The notes below the pieces were generated by a model. The model saw nothing but the letters and a program-made list of their open reading frames with translations, was not told the DNA's origin and did not search any database. The position numbers were made by a program, and so were the translations under genes. Shown here piece by piece: positions 31,697 to 42,437 of a stretch of 64,000 nucleotides of DNA. Origin of the DNA: Takakia lepidozioides (Eukaryota; Streptophyta; Takakiopsida; Takakiales; Takakiaceae). The stretch lies in NCBI GenBank assembly GCA_030704615.1, contig CM060734.1, positions 28,350,042 to 28,414,041 of the forward strand, in the 5' to 3' direction. Position 1 is the stretch's first letter, and each line of letters starts with the position of its first letter.

Positions 31697-34286
31697 ATGG
31701 CGGAAAACCCGAGCGCTACAGTGTACTGCCCTCCTCACGAGCATAGAGCTTCATTTCCGTGCAGAGGGGACATCTGTCGGGTGATGGAGAAATATCTGTG
31801 CGTTCGATACCACCTGAAACCGGGGTCGGGTTTTTGGAGGAGGAAAGGAAGGACTCTAACGGCCTTGTTGTCGAGAGTATTGTTGTGCTCCACGATAATT
31901 TCGGCGATGGCAGGGAATGGCGAGTTCCACCATCGGACAGCGTCATATACAGGGCTGTTGGGGACTTCATTTGCCCGCCAAATGCACCTTCTATCCTGGC
32001 GCCTTCCACGAAACAATCCGCGAATCAGAGAGTGGCTACCTCAAAGAGTGGCTACCTCAAAGAGAGAAGTCCGCAACGAAGTAAATCCAGAGCCGAACCC
32101 ATCCATGAAGACGAGCGAGAACCGGGTTGTTCACAACCTGTCCGACTCAGATGAGGTCATGGAAGTTCCGAGGTCGTCCTGGAGATCAGGCAAGTCCTCA
32201 ATGGACGTCACTGGAGGAGGGAGTCATATTCCCAGCACAAGCACCGCAGTTCGATCTATTCTTGAAATTCTGCGAGGGCTTCACCTGGAGGGACACCGGT
32301 CGGAGCTGGCCGGGCTGGACTACAGCAAGTTCGCAATTAAATCGGTTACATGCCTTCCCGCCGACGTCGACGGTAATATCTTCTTTGAGTTCCCTCCTCG
32401 GGCGGACTACTCGAGGGCGTCCGGAATGTTGACAGATATGGATAGAAAACATGACGGTCATCCTTGGTGCGTTACCAAAACCACCAGCATGAAGATGCTC
32501 GATGGTGTGCGGGTGCACTACGTTGTTTGTGCGGGCGCGTTGCGGTGTTTCTCCCCAACTTGCTTCCACTTTAAATCCAGAGGTCACAGGAACGAGACCG
32601 ATTGGACAGGCACAGCTCATCAACCATTTCGAGCTCAGGAGAAGGTTCCGAACTCCACATTTAAGCATTGCTGGAGTCGGTGTCCCACGTATGTTCACCG
32701 AATGTCCGAAACCACATTGTCTCATGCAAACAGAAAATTGGGCGTGGCTCGGATATGCACTCCATTCTGGAGGTGAAGCGACGATGTGGATATGACTACA
32801 TTCATGGAAGTAGGTTTCAAGGACAAGGGACTGAGGCATATCGTTGTTTCGTATTCAAAATGTCCACGTGTGGACCTGGCAGCGGCGTCAAACTGGTCGA
32901 CAGGATGACGAGTGGGAACTTGTCAAACAGTTGGGTCATGTTCGACCATATCAAGCGAATTACAAATCACCAGTGGGTGACAATGGGTGCACATGTCTAC
33001 GACACCCACTGCAGGATGCTAATGACAATTGCTATTTGTGAGATTAAAGGAGAGGACACACAATCGGAGATGCTTCTTTGGCAGGGAATAAACGAACAGA
33101 TGGCCAAGGCGGGATTGCCCCCTCCCAATTCCCGTGGTTTCATGGCGGACAACGTACAAGCAAATTGGGCTGCCATCCGAAGGGTGTACGGGCAAGACCC
33201 CAATGTTCCCATGGAAGGCAAGGAGAGATCTTGTGGGTTCCATTTTCTGCAGAGCCTTTCGCAGTACACAACCAGGCTCGTGGCGCCAGATTTCAGAGAG
33301 GAGCACCGTTCCATGTGTCTTGCGTGGAAGCGCGCTCCCACCTTGGATGATGCAGAGACACAGTTTGCATGCATACGGGCTTGGTGGACATCGTCAGGTG
33401 CTGTAAGGAAATCAGACGAGGGAGGAATGGTCAGTTGGCTAGCATGGTGGCATTATCGTTTCCTCCAGTTCGGCGACTATATTCGGGAGGTGAGTTGCAC
33501 GAATTCGCGTCCCGTTGAATATTATTCTTGGCCATATTTGTAACTTGCTTGTAACCTGAACATGTGCTTATGCAGGAAATGTGTCTCGACTCCGACACCG
33601 ACATGCCCACGACAAACATGGCCGAATCAGTGCACTCTTCCTGGCGTGCCTCCTCTGCAGCGCATCTGGTGGACATCCTCACTGCCACAACGGAGGACAT
33701 TGTGAGGTCAATTATGCAGCAATGCAGGTACAACGAGTTCTTGAAAGGGAAACAGTGGGGCTTGGGGCCGGACAGGCAGGAAATGGTGCAACGCACAGAC
33801 ATCCCGGCCCACGCATTTCCGGTTCCTCAGACCCAGCCATTGCAGACTGCTCGGTCCAGTAGAGACGGATTGGACAATTCTGCACATCCCACAATGCGAT
33901 TCGGAAGAGTGAAGAGACGACACCCTCCCAACAAGTTGAATGAGACTCGGATTGCCAATGCTCTTGGGATGGCTTGCACTATTCAGAGCTCCGTGGACGT
34001 ACCCCCACCCGACCTTGGGCGTGTGTATCGGATGGCAACGGCTGGCTCGGCTGTACGCGACAATGTATACACAATTACGATTGGAGTGGAGCCGACTTGC
34101 AATTGTACGGACTTCTCGTTGATGGAAGCAAAGAAGGGTTCCAAGTATTATCCGTGCAAGCATCTGTATTACATTTACCTGAAGAGGTTGAGGATGAACG
34201 TGACTATTGATGACTTTATTCATGCATCGGCGTTGAGCATGAACGAGCTGCACAAACTCCTCCTTAGGGATTCCAGAAATCATTGA
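31697..34286 (+). pseudogene. X transposase, two internal deletions
   Basis: Start ATG 31697 (MAENPSATVYCPP) matches the V and Z starts. It shifts frame near 31825 and back near 32090. The first Cys cluster (RCFSPTCFHF) is present, but at about 32670 the text jumps from STFK to LLESVSHVCSPN. This loses about 110 residues with the CAHC...HVGVHCH part. The core keeps WVMFDHIKRI, GFMADNVQANW and CGFHF. An intron lies at about 33490-33575 (GTGAGT...GCAG). A second jump, GPDRQEM to VQRTDIP, removes the region between the core and the SWIM finger. The SWIM finger itself is intact (CNC...YPCKHLYYIYLKRL). Confidence 0.8.
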
Positions 34287-34439
34287 TGGGGCAAACGGAA
34301 TCCTCCATATGGATATTTTCAATTGCATTTTGCTGTATCAGACTTTTTTTTGCAGTGTAATGAAATGCACCCCAAAACTCCTGGAATGAGGCAATATTCC
34401 ATTCAAACTGAGATCCAACAAAAGCAGTTGTGGGGCCAT

Positions 34440-34890
34440 TTCTGGAAAAATGGCGCCGAATTTCTCTTTTTGGGGCCGAAAACTGGCTAAGTCCCAACAT
34501 GCACTGGTACCTGTGTCTGGGAAAATGGCGCCGAATTTCTCTTTTTTGGGCCGAAAACTGGCTAAGTCCCAACATGCACTGGTACCGTGTCTGGAAAAAT
34601 GGCGCCGAATTTCTCTTTTTTGGGCCGAAAACTGGCTAAGTCCCAACATGCACTGGTACAGTGTCTGGAAAAATGGCGCCGAATTTCCCTATTTTGCGCC
34701 GAAAACTGGCTAAGTCCGAACATGCACTGGAAAAATGGCGCCGAATTACCTGTCATGAGGGGACCTATAGCCGCGGAATTCGGCACCATTTTTCGCCAGA
34801 GAGACCTATTACCGCGAAATACGTCGCCGTTTTTTCAGGTTACGGACCCTATTACCGCGAAATTCGGCGCCATATTTGCACATGTCGCTG
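34440..34890. repeat. X 74-bp tandem array, then two related palindromes
   Basis: Four tandem units of about 74 bp (GGAAAAATGGCGCCGAATTT, CTCTTTTTGGGCCGAAAACTGG, CTAAGTCCCAACATGCACTGG). They are followed by three GACCTATTACCGCGAAATTC-type units that share the GGCGCC motif and also occur at 36785-36900 in Y. It lies between the transposase and the right end, a position matching the array in Y. Confidence 0.85.
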
Positions 34891-35069
34891 GGAATTGGCA
34901 TGAGCGGAAGACGAAATATCATGAGCACAACTGTCAAAACTGCAATTTTCCCTTCAAGGGGCCGAATAATATATCTGTTTTTCCTGACACATTGCATTAA
35001 ATTATTGTTTTTTATTGTTTTTTATTTTCGAAATTTGTACTTCTGCTCATGAAAACCGATTGTCTTACT

Positions 35070-35128
35070 ACTCTGCTCATGCCGCTCATGCCGCTCATGC
35101 CGCTCATGCTCATGAAATAGCAAACCTC
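35070..35128 (-). repeat. X right terminal inverted repeat and subterminal repeats
   Basis: Tandem GCTCATGCC units (five), then CATGAAATAGCAAACCTC at the end. The reverse complement GAGGTTTGCTATTTCATG matches the left ends of Y and Z. Confidence 0.85.
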
Positions 35129-35505
35129 GTGAAGGACTACTCCCTTCCTAGTTATGCAGCTAAACTTGCAAATACAGCGATTAGACGATGTGAGAATCCC
35201 AGTAAAGTAGAGCTGATTTTGGAGAGGGCTAGGGAGTACAGAAGGATAAGGAAAGAGTTGGCAGCAGCTGAGACAGGTAGACGGGTGCGAGAGTATATAT
35301 GTAATTCAGCGGAAGAGAGCGATGCAGACAGGGAGGACGACGACCCAATGGAGGTGAGATGGTCAGTTCCGCAAGGGGAAGATGGGATTTTCGAAAGCCT
35401 GGCCAATGAGCAGTCCGCTGGACATGACAAAGGCAATGACGGGGTGGAAGGGGAGCAGGACAGTCAAGGACAGGATGACGATAGTGATGATTTTCAAGAT
35501 TGGTA
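35129..35505 (+). pseudogene. V ParB-like gene, C-terminal exon, right piece
   Basis: Resumes the exon cut by X: KDYSLPSYAAKLANTAIRRCENPSKV, a charged helix (ERAREYRRIRKELAAAETGRR), then an acidic tail with EVRWSVPQGEDGIFESLA and QDDDSDDFQDW before a TAG. It is nearly identical to Z 59416-59788, but it stays in frame through the CENPS segment, where Z has a stop (TGA). Confidence 0.75.
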
Positions 35506-35629
35506 GAATTTTAATTAACTCTCTGTACATTTACATTATCTTCCAGAGTATATAAAGGAAATTCTCCCCGATGTTGATGTCCCCTCTCCCATGTGCTTCT
35601 AAACGACACCATCTTCCAAACCACGTCCT

Positions 35630-36245
35630 TCCCAAAACCGGAAATGCGGCACCGCATTTCCAAAACCGGGGCAAGAACAAATTTTCCGTTTCATGGTTTG
35701 GACATCAGAAACTGTTCGGCCGAACGGAAATGCGGTGCCGCATTTTCGTTTTCGACACGAAAGTTTTGCCTATTGCCAGCTCCTTCCATGGAGGTAAATG
35801 GAAATGCGACGCCGCATTCGGAGGTCGAACATGTTATTTCCATGGCGGACATGCAAATGCGGTGCCGCATTTCCATTTTGGAGATGGATGTTTGTCCAAT
35901 TCCAGACCCTTCGACGGAAATGCGGCACCGCATTCCATAGTCCAATAAGAAATTTCGATGACAGACATGGAAATGCGGTGCTGCATTCCATTGTCCAATA
36001 CAAAATTTTGATGACGAACATGGAAATGTGGTGCCGCATTTCCAGAACGGACATGGACATGCATTGGCGATTGGACATGCTTGGACAATTCAAGGTCCAA
36101 TATGGAAATGCGGTGCCGCATTTGGAATTCAAAGTATGGAAATGCCATGTCTTGAAATGAAATGCGGTACCGCATTTCCGTTACGACCATAACGGAGGAG
36201 TGGGAGCTGCCAGAAATCGCTGCATGGAAAAAAAATGCCGCATTT
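35630..36245. repeat. V second palindrome array (between ParB-like gene and D1)
   Basis: About 11 GGAAATGCGG-YR-CCGCATTTCC palindromes, less regular in spacing (roughly 50-70 bp) than the first array. Spacers include AGAAATTTCGATGAC and GACATGG. It matches Z 59925-60710 in place and text. Confidence 0.85.
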
Positions 36246-36539
36246 CCGAGCTTGGGCATGTACATGTTTCCTTTTACTCATACATGGATTTCCTTCACCT
36301 CATGACTCTGATATCGCTGACTCTGATATATTGATGTGGACAGAGACATTGTAGAAATGAGACCACAAATTGTAAACAGTGGGCCAATTACAGTAGTTCT
36401 TGAATACAATGAAACACTGCACACAAAAGTGAGGGACGATGGGTTGTTTTATTGATCGAACAGGATGTCTCACATTTAGCAACTCCAGACAAATCTAAGC
36501 CCTTCTGCCTTCTACATAGGCGTCACCAAGTCGACGGAA
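36246..36539. other. V intergenic stretch and 3' end of D1
   Basis: No gene apart from the last codons of D1 at about 36523-36548 (minus strand, ending IEVPSTW and a stop), which element Y separates from the rest of D1 at 45639. The sequence matches Z 60715-61008. Confidence 0.65.
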
Positions 36540-36548
36540 CTTCGATAG
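36540..36548 (+). repeat. Left target-site duplication of Y
   Basis: CTTCGATAG; exact second copy at 45639-45647. The unoccupied site in Z (about 61000-61008) has it once, in GGAACTTCGATAGCCCTC. Confidence 0.93.
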
Positions 36549-36784
36549 GAGGTTAGCTAGTTCATGAGCATGAGCGGCATGAGGGGAGTAGCAAGACAAT
36601 CGGATTTCATGAGCAGAAGTACAAATTTTGGAAATAAAAAAAACATTAAAAACATTATTTTTAATGGAATGTGTCAGAAAAATCAATATAATATTCATTG
36701 TTTGAAGTAAAAATTAGTTTTGAGAGCCGTGTTCATGATATTTCGTCTTCCACTCATGCGAATTCCGAGCAACATCTGCAAAAA

Positions 36785-36960
36785 TGGCGCCGAATTTCGC
36801 GGTAATAGGTTCCGCAACCGGAGAAATCTGCGACGTATTTTGCGGTAATAGGTGTCTCCGGCGAAAAATGGTGCCGAATTTCGCGGCTATAGGACCCAAC
36901 ATGGCAGGTGTGTAAGCCCAAAATTTGGAAATGTGGCGCCGAATTTCGGTACATGGTGCC
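36785..36960. repeat. Y small array near left end
   Basis: Three GACACCTATTACCGC-type units (here reversed, GCGGTAATAGGT...) with GGCGCCGAATTTCG, equivalent to 34745-34890 of X. It runs directly into the truncated transposase at about 36960. Confidence 0.75.
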
Positions 36961-38527
36961 GGGGATTGCACAGATGTTGGGCAGTTCTTGGGCCATGTAA
37001 CTGGAGATTCGGCGCCGTTTTTTCAGACATCGGACTTGCGGTGCTCGACGAGACCTCCTCGGGCAACATCACGGGACCCCGAGGGAGCGTGCGAATATTC
37101 TTGTCAGCTCGCCATGAATCCTCTTCTCCGCCAGGTGACCAGTTTCGTCTCACTGGACGGGTGTGAACATCTCCTTCCAAGTGTTGGCCACTTCGAAGCA
37201 ATGGCGTGTCCCGAAGGCCCTCTCGCAAGGCTGCCGCCCACTTGCGAGGATTCTTCAATCTGGAGGCAGTCCGCATCAGCATTTCCTGCCTGTCCGGCCC
37301 CAAGCCCCACTGTTTCCCTTTCAAGAACTCATTGTACCTGCATTGCTGCATAATTGACCTCACAATGTTCTCCATTGTGGCAGTGAGGATGTCCACCAGA
37401 TGCGCCGCAAAGGAGGCACGCCAGGAAGAATGTACTGATTCGGCCATGTTTGTTGTCAGCATGTCGGTGTCGGAGTCGAGACACATTTCCTGTATATGCA
37501 CATGTTCAGGTTACAAGCAAATTACAAATAATGAGTAGCTAGCATAATATTCAACGTGACGCAAATTCGTCCAACTCACCTCCCGCATATAGTCGCCGAA
37601 CTGGAGGAAACGATAATGCCACCATGCTAGCCAACTGACCATTGCTCCCTCGTCTGATTTCTTTACAGCACCTGACGTTGTCCACCAAGCCCGTATACAT
37701 GCAAACTGTGTCTCTGCATCGTCCAAGGTGGGAGCACGCTTCTACGCAAGACACATGGAACGGTGCTCCTCTCTGAAATCTGGCGCCACGAGCCTGGTTG
37801 TGTACTGCGACAAGCTCTATAGAAAATGGAACCCACAAGATCTCTCCTTGTTTTTCATCGGAACATTGGGGTCTTCCCCGTACACCCTTCGGATGGCAGC
37901 CCAATTTGCTTGTGCGTTGTCCGCCATGAAACCACGGAAATTGGGAGGGGGAAATCCTGCCCTGGCCATCTGTTCGTTTATTCCCTGCCAAATAAGCATC
38001 TCCGATTGTGTGTCCTCTCCTTTCATCTCACAAATAACAATTGTCATTAGCATCCTGCAGTGGGTGTCGTAGACATGTGCACCCATTGTCACCCACTGGT
38101 GATTTGTAATTCGCTTGATATGGTCGAACATGACCCAACTGTTTGACAAGTCCCCACTCGTCATCCGGTGGACTAGTTCGACGCCGCTGCCAGGCCCACA
38201 CGTTGACATTTTGAATACGAAACAGCGATCTGCCTCAGTCCCTTGTCCTGGAAATCTACTTCCATGAATGTAGTCATATCCACATCGTCGCTTCACCTCC
38301 AGAATGGAGTGCATGTCCGAGCCACGCCCAATTCTATGTTTGCAGGAGACAATGTGGTTTCGGACATTCGGTGAACAGACGTGGAACACTGACTCCAGCA
38401 ATGCCTCCATTTCCTTCTCATCGAGAGGAACTCTGTCGGAGCCATCTTCCGACATAATTCTGGCCAATGCCATCTTATGGGCGGCCTGCAGCGCTCGCCC
38501 CCCCAGGCTTCTTGTCAGACGCCACAA
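36960..38527 (-). pseudogene. Y transposase, core and middle part
   Basis: Minus frames 38527-37817, 37991-37551 and 37501-36960 cover LLESVFHVCSPNV, WVMFDHIKRITNHQW, GFMADNAQANWAAIRR, CGFHF, an intron (about 37495-37575), then NMAESVHSSWRAS. The frame changes near 37820 and 37750. The C-terminus is replaced by array sequence after MSEKTAP, so the SWIM finger is missing. The N-terminal part lies next door on the opposite strand. Confidence 0.78.
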
Positions 38528-39167
38528 TTATTGGTTTGTGCAGCGCATCTGCACTGGTCATATACCTTCTGACTACATACCATTGGCAGTTATTGCACAA
38601 AGGCCAGGGGCCGCATTCCTAGACTACAACAAGTTTGCAATTAAATCCGTTACACGCCTTCCCACAGACGTCGACGGTAATATCTTCTTTGAGTTCCCTC
38701 CTCGAACGGACTATTCCAGGGCGTCCAGAATGTTGATAGATATGGATAGGAAACATGATGGTCATCCTTGGTGCGTCACCAAAACCACCAGCATGAAGAT
38801 GCTCAATGGTGTGCGGGTGCGCTACGTTGTTTGTGCGGGCGCGTTGCGGTGTTTCTCCCCAACTTGCTTCCACTTTAAATCCAGAGGTCACAGGAACGAG
38901 ACGGATTGGACAGACACAACTCATCAACCATTTCGAGCTCAGGAGAAGGTTCCAAACTCCACATTTAAGTGTGCACATTGCAAAGAACCACCACATTGCA
39001 TGTCTGTTTATAATGCCAAGAAGTTCTATGTGTTGCACCATTTCCCTGACCTCACACGAGCTTGCATACACGTTGGTTCCCATTGTCACAAATTGGCAAG
39101 GGGTAAGTCGCGGGAGGCTGCCCACGAGGCAGAGCAGCTCGTTCAGGAGGAGGTTAAGTTGAGATGA
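38528..39167 (+). pseudogene. Y transposase, N-terminal segment, inverted
   Basis: The plus frame reads DYNKFAIKSVTRLPTDVDGNIFFEFPP, HDGHPWCVTKT, RCFSPTCFHF, CAHCKEPPHCMS, IHVGSHCHKLARG and ends at EEVKLR. This segment belongs directly upstream of the minus-strand piece at 38527 but points the other way, so it has been inverted in place. The cluster missing from X (CAHC...H.CH) is present here. A D-family gene follows, overlapping by a few bases. Confidence 0.75.
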
Positions 39168-39688
39168 CTGACAGGGTGTCGGTAGGTGAAGACAATGGAT
39201 GCAGCCCGTTTGCCTTTGGTGTAGTGGACAACGGTGTCATCTCCTCTGATATATGCACCATCGTAAATCGAGATCTTTGCTGTGGAGACTCTATGTCCAT
39301 AGGACTCATCCTCGTAGCTTATGAGAATGTTCCCATACACTGTTTGCGATGGAATCCTCTCTGGCATGTACATACACCCGATACAATCCTCGTAGGCCCA
39401 CTGGCAGCACCTCCAATGATGTAGGAAGGCCGTGCGGCTTTTGGGGATGTTCCATGCTGGCGGAAACTGCAGATCAATGATTCGTAGGCACCAAAGCCGC
39501 GCACGCCCGTCCCGGCGAGGCTGATCGTGGAGACCAGGAAGGTACTCAAGAGCGGACAGGTGCACCCTCCTCTGCTGAGAGTGGTCTATCCAATCCTGCA
39601 GGTATATGAAAATATCCCCTGACTTGGGCGAGAAGTCCCACGGGGTGAGATGCTTGTTTGGGCAATTGCTAGGATCCCGGCACGCCAT
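39143..39688 (-). CDS. Y D-family protein (unknown function), intact frame
   Basis: A 181-residue open frame starting MACRDPSNCP. The D family in this window has shared blocks: an N-terminal CR.P..CP, then SGDI with aromatic residues (SGDIFIYLQDW), SALEYLPG, a central CCQW (RCCQWAYEDCIG), YGNILISYEDES, and a Gly-Asp block near the end (RGDDTVVHYTKGKRAA). I recognise no known domain. No signal peptide or membrane segment is evident. A TATA-like site lies about 175 bp upstream. The frame is unbroken, unlike its neighbours, which suggests recent function. The end is probably altered, since the usual ELVLRAIEVP tail is replaced near the junction with the inverted segment. Confidence 0.65.
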   Translation of the reverse strand: MACRDPSNCPNKHLTPWDFSPKSGDIFIYLQDWIDHSQQRRVHLSALEYLPGLHDQPRRDGRARLWCLRIIDLQFPPAWNIPKSRTAFLHHWRCCQWAYEDCIGCMYMPERIPSQTVYGNILISYEDESYGHRVSTAKISIYDGAYIRGDDTVVHYTKGKRAASIVFTYRHPVSHLNLTSS

Positions 39689-39857
39689 CGCCGACTATTG
39701 AAAGGGCTACCAGGAAGCAGAGAGGGTGCCTAGGGAAGGGGGAGTGTGGGGAAGCTGAAGTGAGAGGAGCTCGGAGCGAGCAAGTGTTGTTGTTGTCTCG
39801 GTTTGAAACGCGTGGGTCACGAGCGAAGGTCGGGCAAGTGGCAAAGAAAAAGAGCAA

Positions 39858-39871
39858 CATTTAATATAGCC
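39858..39871 (-). promoter_or_regulatory. TATA-like element upstream of Y D gene
   Basis: Minus-strand GGCTATATTAAATG, about 175 bp before the ATG at 39688. It is a good match to a plant TATA box; no other core element was identified. Confidence 0.45.
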
Positions 39872-39924
39872 GTACCCAGGAATGAGGGGCAAAATTTAAT
39901 TTAATTCGACATGGCGTCAAATCG

Positions 39925-41615
39925 GAGGGTGACGACACTTGGCCGACAGAGAACATCCCACGGATGGAAAAATGACGCCGAATTTCCATACGAGGCCCGT
40001 CGGATGAAGTCGTCTCGGGGGGAGAGGTCGACACCTGGCCGACAGAAAACATCCCTCGGATGGAAAAACGGCACCGAATCTCCAATGAGGCCGTTCGGAT
40101 GAAGTTGTCTCGGGGGGAGAGGCCGACACCTGGCCTACAGAGAATATCCCCCGGATGGCAAAATGGCGCCGAATTTCCATACGAGGCCCGTCGGATGAAG
40201 TCGTCTCAGGGGGAGAGGCCGACACCTGGCCGACAGAGAATATCCCTCGGATGGAAAAACGGCGCCGAATTTCCATCAGAGGCCGTTCGGATGAAGTTGT
40301 CTTGGGGGGAGAGGCCGACACCTGGCCGACAGAGAACATCCCATGGATGGAAAAATGGCGCCGAATTTCAATACGAGGCCCGTCGGATGAAGTCGTCTCG
40401 GGGGGAGAGGCCGACACCTGGCCGACAGAAAACATCCCTCGGATGGAAAAACCACGCCGAATCTCCAATGAGGCCGTTCGGATGAAGTTGTCTCAGGGGG
40501 GAGGCCGACACCTGGCCTACAGAGAATATCCCCCGGATGGCAAAACGGCGCCGAATTTCCATCAGAGGCCCGTCGGATGAGGTCAACTCAGGGGGAGAGG
40601 CCGACACCTGGCCGACAGAGAATATCCCTCGGATGGAAAAACGGCGCTGAATTTCCATCCAAGGCCGTTCGGATGAAGTTGTCTCGGGGGGAGAGGCTGA
40701 CACCTGGCCGACAGAGAACATCCCACGGATGGAAAAATGGCGCCAAATTTCCATACGAGGCCCGTCGGATGAAGTCATCTCGGGGGAGAGGCCAACACCT
40801 GGCCGACAGAGAACATCCCTCGGATGGAAAATCGGCGCCGAATTTCCATCCGAGGCCGTTCGGATGAAGTTGTCTCGAGGGGAGAGGCCGACACTTGGCC
40901 GACAGAGAACATCCCACGGATGGAAAAATGGCGCCGAATTTCCATACGAGGCCCGTCGGATGAAGTCGTCTCAGGGGGAGAGGCCGACACCTGGCCGACA
41001 GAGAATATCCATCGGATGGAAAAACGGCGCCGAATTTCCATACGAGGCCGTTCGGATGAAGTCGTCTCGTGGGGAGAGGACGACACCTGCCCGATAGAGA
41101 ACATCCCTCGGATAGATTAACGGCGCCGAATTTCCATCCGAGGTCGTTCGGATGAAGTTGTCTCGGGGGGAGAGGCCGACACCTGGCCGACAGAGAACAT
41201 CCCCCGGATGGAAAAACGGCGCCGAATTTCCATACGAGGCCCGTCGGATGAAGTCGTCTCGGAGGGAGAGGCCGACACCTGGCCGACAGAGAATTCCATC
41301 GGATGGAGAAACGGCGCCGAATTTCCATCCGAGGCCGTTCGGATGAAGTCGTCTCGGGGGGAGAGGCGGACACCTGGCCGATAGAGAACATCCCCCGGAT
41401 GGAAAAACGGCGCCGAATTTCCATTCGAGGCCCGTCGGATGAAGTCGTCTCGGGGGGAGAGGCCGACACCTGGCCGACAGAGAACATCCCCCGGATGGAA
41501 AAACGGTGCCGAATTTCCAGACGAGGCCCGTCGGATGAAGTCGTCTCGGGGGGAGTGGCCAAAAGAGATCATCTGCAGGATGGAAAAACGGCGCCGAATA
41601 TCCATCAACAGACGC
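39925..41615. repeat. Y palindrome array, about 95-bp units, dimeric higher-order repeat
   Basis: About 18 units, each with CGGATGGAAAAACGGCGCCG and AATTTCCATCCGAGG and a linker with GGCCGACACCTGGCCGACAGA. Two linker types alternate along nearly the whole array: GAGGCCCGTCGGATGAAGTC and GAGGCCGTTCGGATGAAGTT. This makes a dimer of about 190 bp. The order breaks only near 41045-41140 and at the right end. The long open frames here, up to 324 codons and present in several frames, come from the repeat and should not be taken as genes. Confidence 0.9.
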
Positions 41616-41744
41616 CCGTATCGACCCTTCATCAACAATTTTGATTCCTTTTTCGCGTTTTTTTGTCTAACCAGTCACTCAACTTAGAGTTTTTCGCCTG
41701 CGGTCCACTTTTTGGCACGTTATGCCCACCAATGTCGTCCGGTA
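41616..41744. other. Spacer between two Y arrays
   Basis: AT-richer unique sequence with no open frame or motif recognised. Confidence 0.4.
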
Positions 41745-42185
41745 GAGACAAATTTGGTGCCGGATTTACATCCATGAGGTGGACCAACTTACTTGCAGGA
41801 TGGAAATTTGGCGCCGGTTTTCCATCCTGCATCGTTCCGGTTTACCTACAGGATGGAAATTCGGCGCCGGTTTTCCATCCTGCAGCTCTCCGGTTTACTT
41901 GCAAGATGGAAATTCGGCGCCGGTTTTCCATCCGGCCGCGCTCCCGCTTACCTACAGGATGGAAATGAGAGCGCCGGTTTTCCATCCGGCCGAGCTCCGA
42001 CTTGCCTGAAGGATAGAAATTCGGCGCCGGTTTTCCATCCGGCCGAGCTCCGACTTGCCTGAAGGATGGAAATTCGGCGCCGGTTTCTGGCTGCTTCTGG
42101 ATGAGAACGTCTCGGGTGGAGGGAGGGCCACGGTGCGTCCCACTTCATCCGCTGGATGGAAATTCGGCGCCGTTTTTTTCCATCC
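41745..42185. repeat. Y second array, GGCGCCGG palindromes
   Basis: Seven to eight units of GGATGGAAATTCGGCGCCGG and TTTTCCATCC, about 60 bp apart, with linkers GCTCCGACTTGCCTGAA and GTTTACCTACA. The palindrome arms are related to those of the neighbouring array but the linkers are different. Confidence 0.85.
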
Positions 42186-42251
42186 AGCGGGCTGTTGATG
42201 AAGTCTCGGGGGGAGGGTGGGCCAGGTGGCGCCTGTGGGCGACCTCCATAC

Positions 42252-42262
42252 CTATATTTAAG
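42252..42262 (+). promoter_or_regulatory. TATA box of Y ParB-like gene
   Basis: CTATATTTAAG, about 190 bp before the probable ATG at 42438 and just after the last palindrome of the array. It fits a core promoter for the plus-strand gene. Confidence 0.5.
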
Positions 42263-42437
42263 GGCGCAGTTGCGCATTAAATGTCCTCCGCCGTCTGTTT
42301 TGAACCGGACGTTCCACACGGATACCGCGCTTGCTTCCCGGATACGCCTTCGACACCTGATGTGACGGGTGGATGAAGTTCCATTCGAGGCATGTACGCC
42401 CGCATTCTGCGGGAGATTTTTTCTTTTACTCGGACTT

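Larger units (their letters stand above)
28162..35128. mobile_element. DNA transposon X (MULE-type), 6967 bp, complete ends
   Basis: Left end GGGGGCTGCTATTTCATG, right end (reversed) GAGGTTTGCTATTTCATG, both followed by CATGAGC-type subterminal repeats, flanked by a 9-bp duplication with one mismatch. Contents from left: the 3' end of a ParB-like gene (minus), palindrome arrays, a deleted transposase (plus), and a 74-bp repeat array. It has no D genes. The transposase reads toward the GAGGTTT end, as in Y and Z. Internal deletions make it non-autonomous. Confidence 0.85.

Noticed and set aside
40588-41562. 324-codon open frame on the minus strand with a repeated protein motif
   Set aside because: It lies wholly inside the 95-bp palindrome array; similar long frames occur in several frames on both strands because the units lack stops. 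No start context or homology supports a gene.
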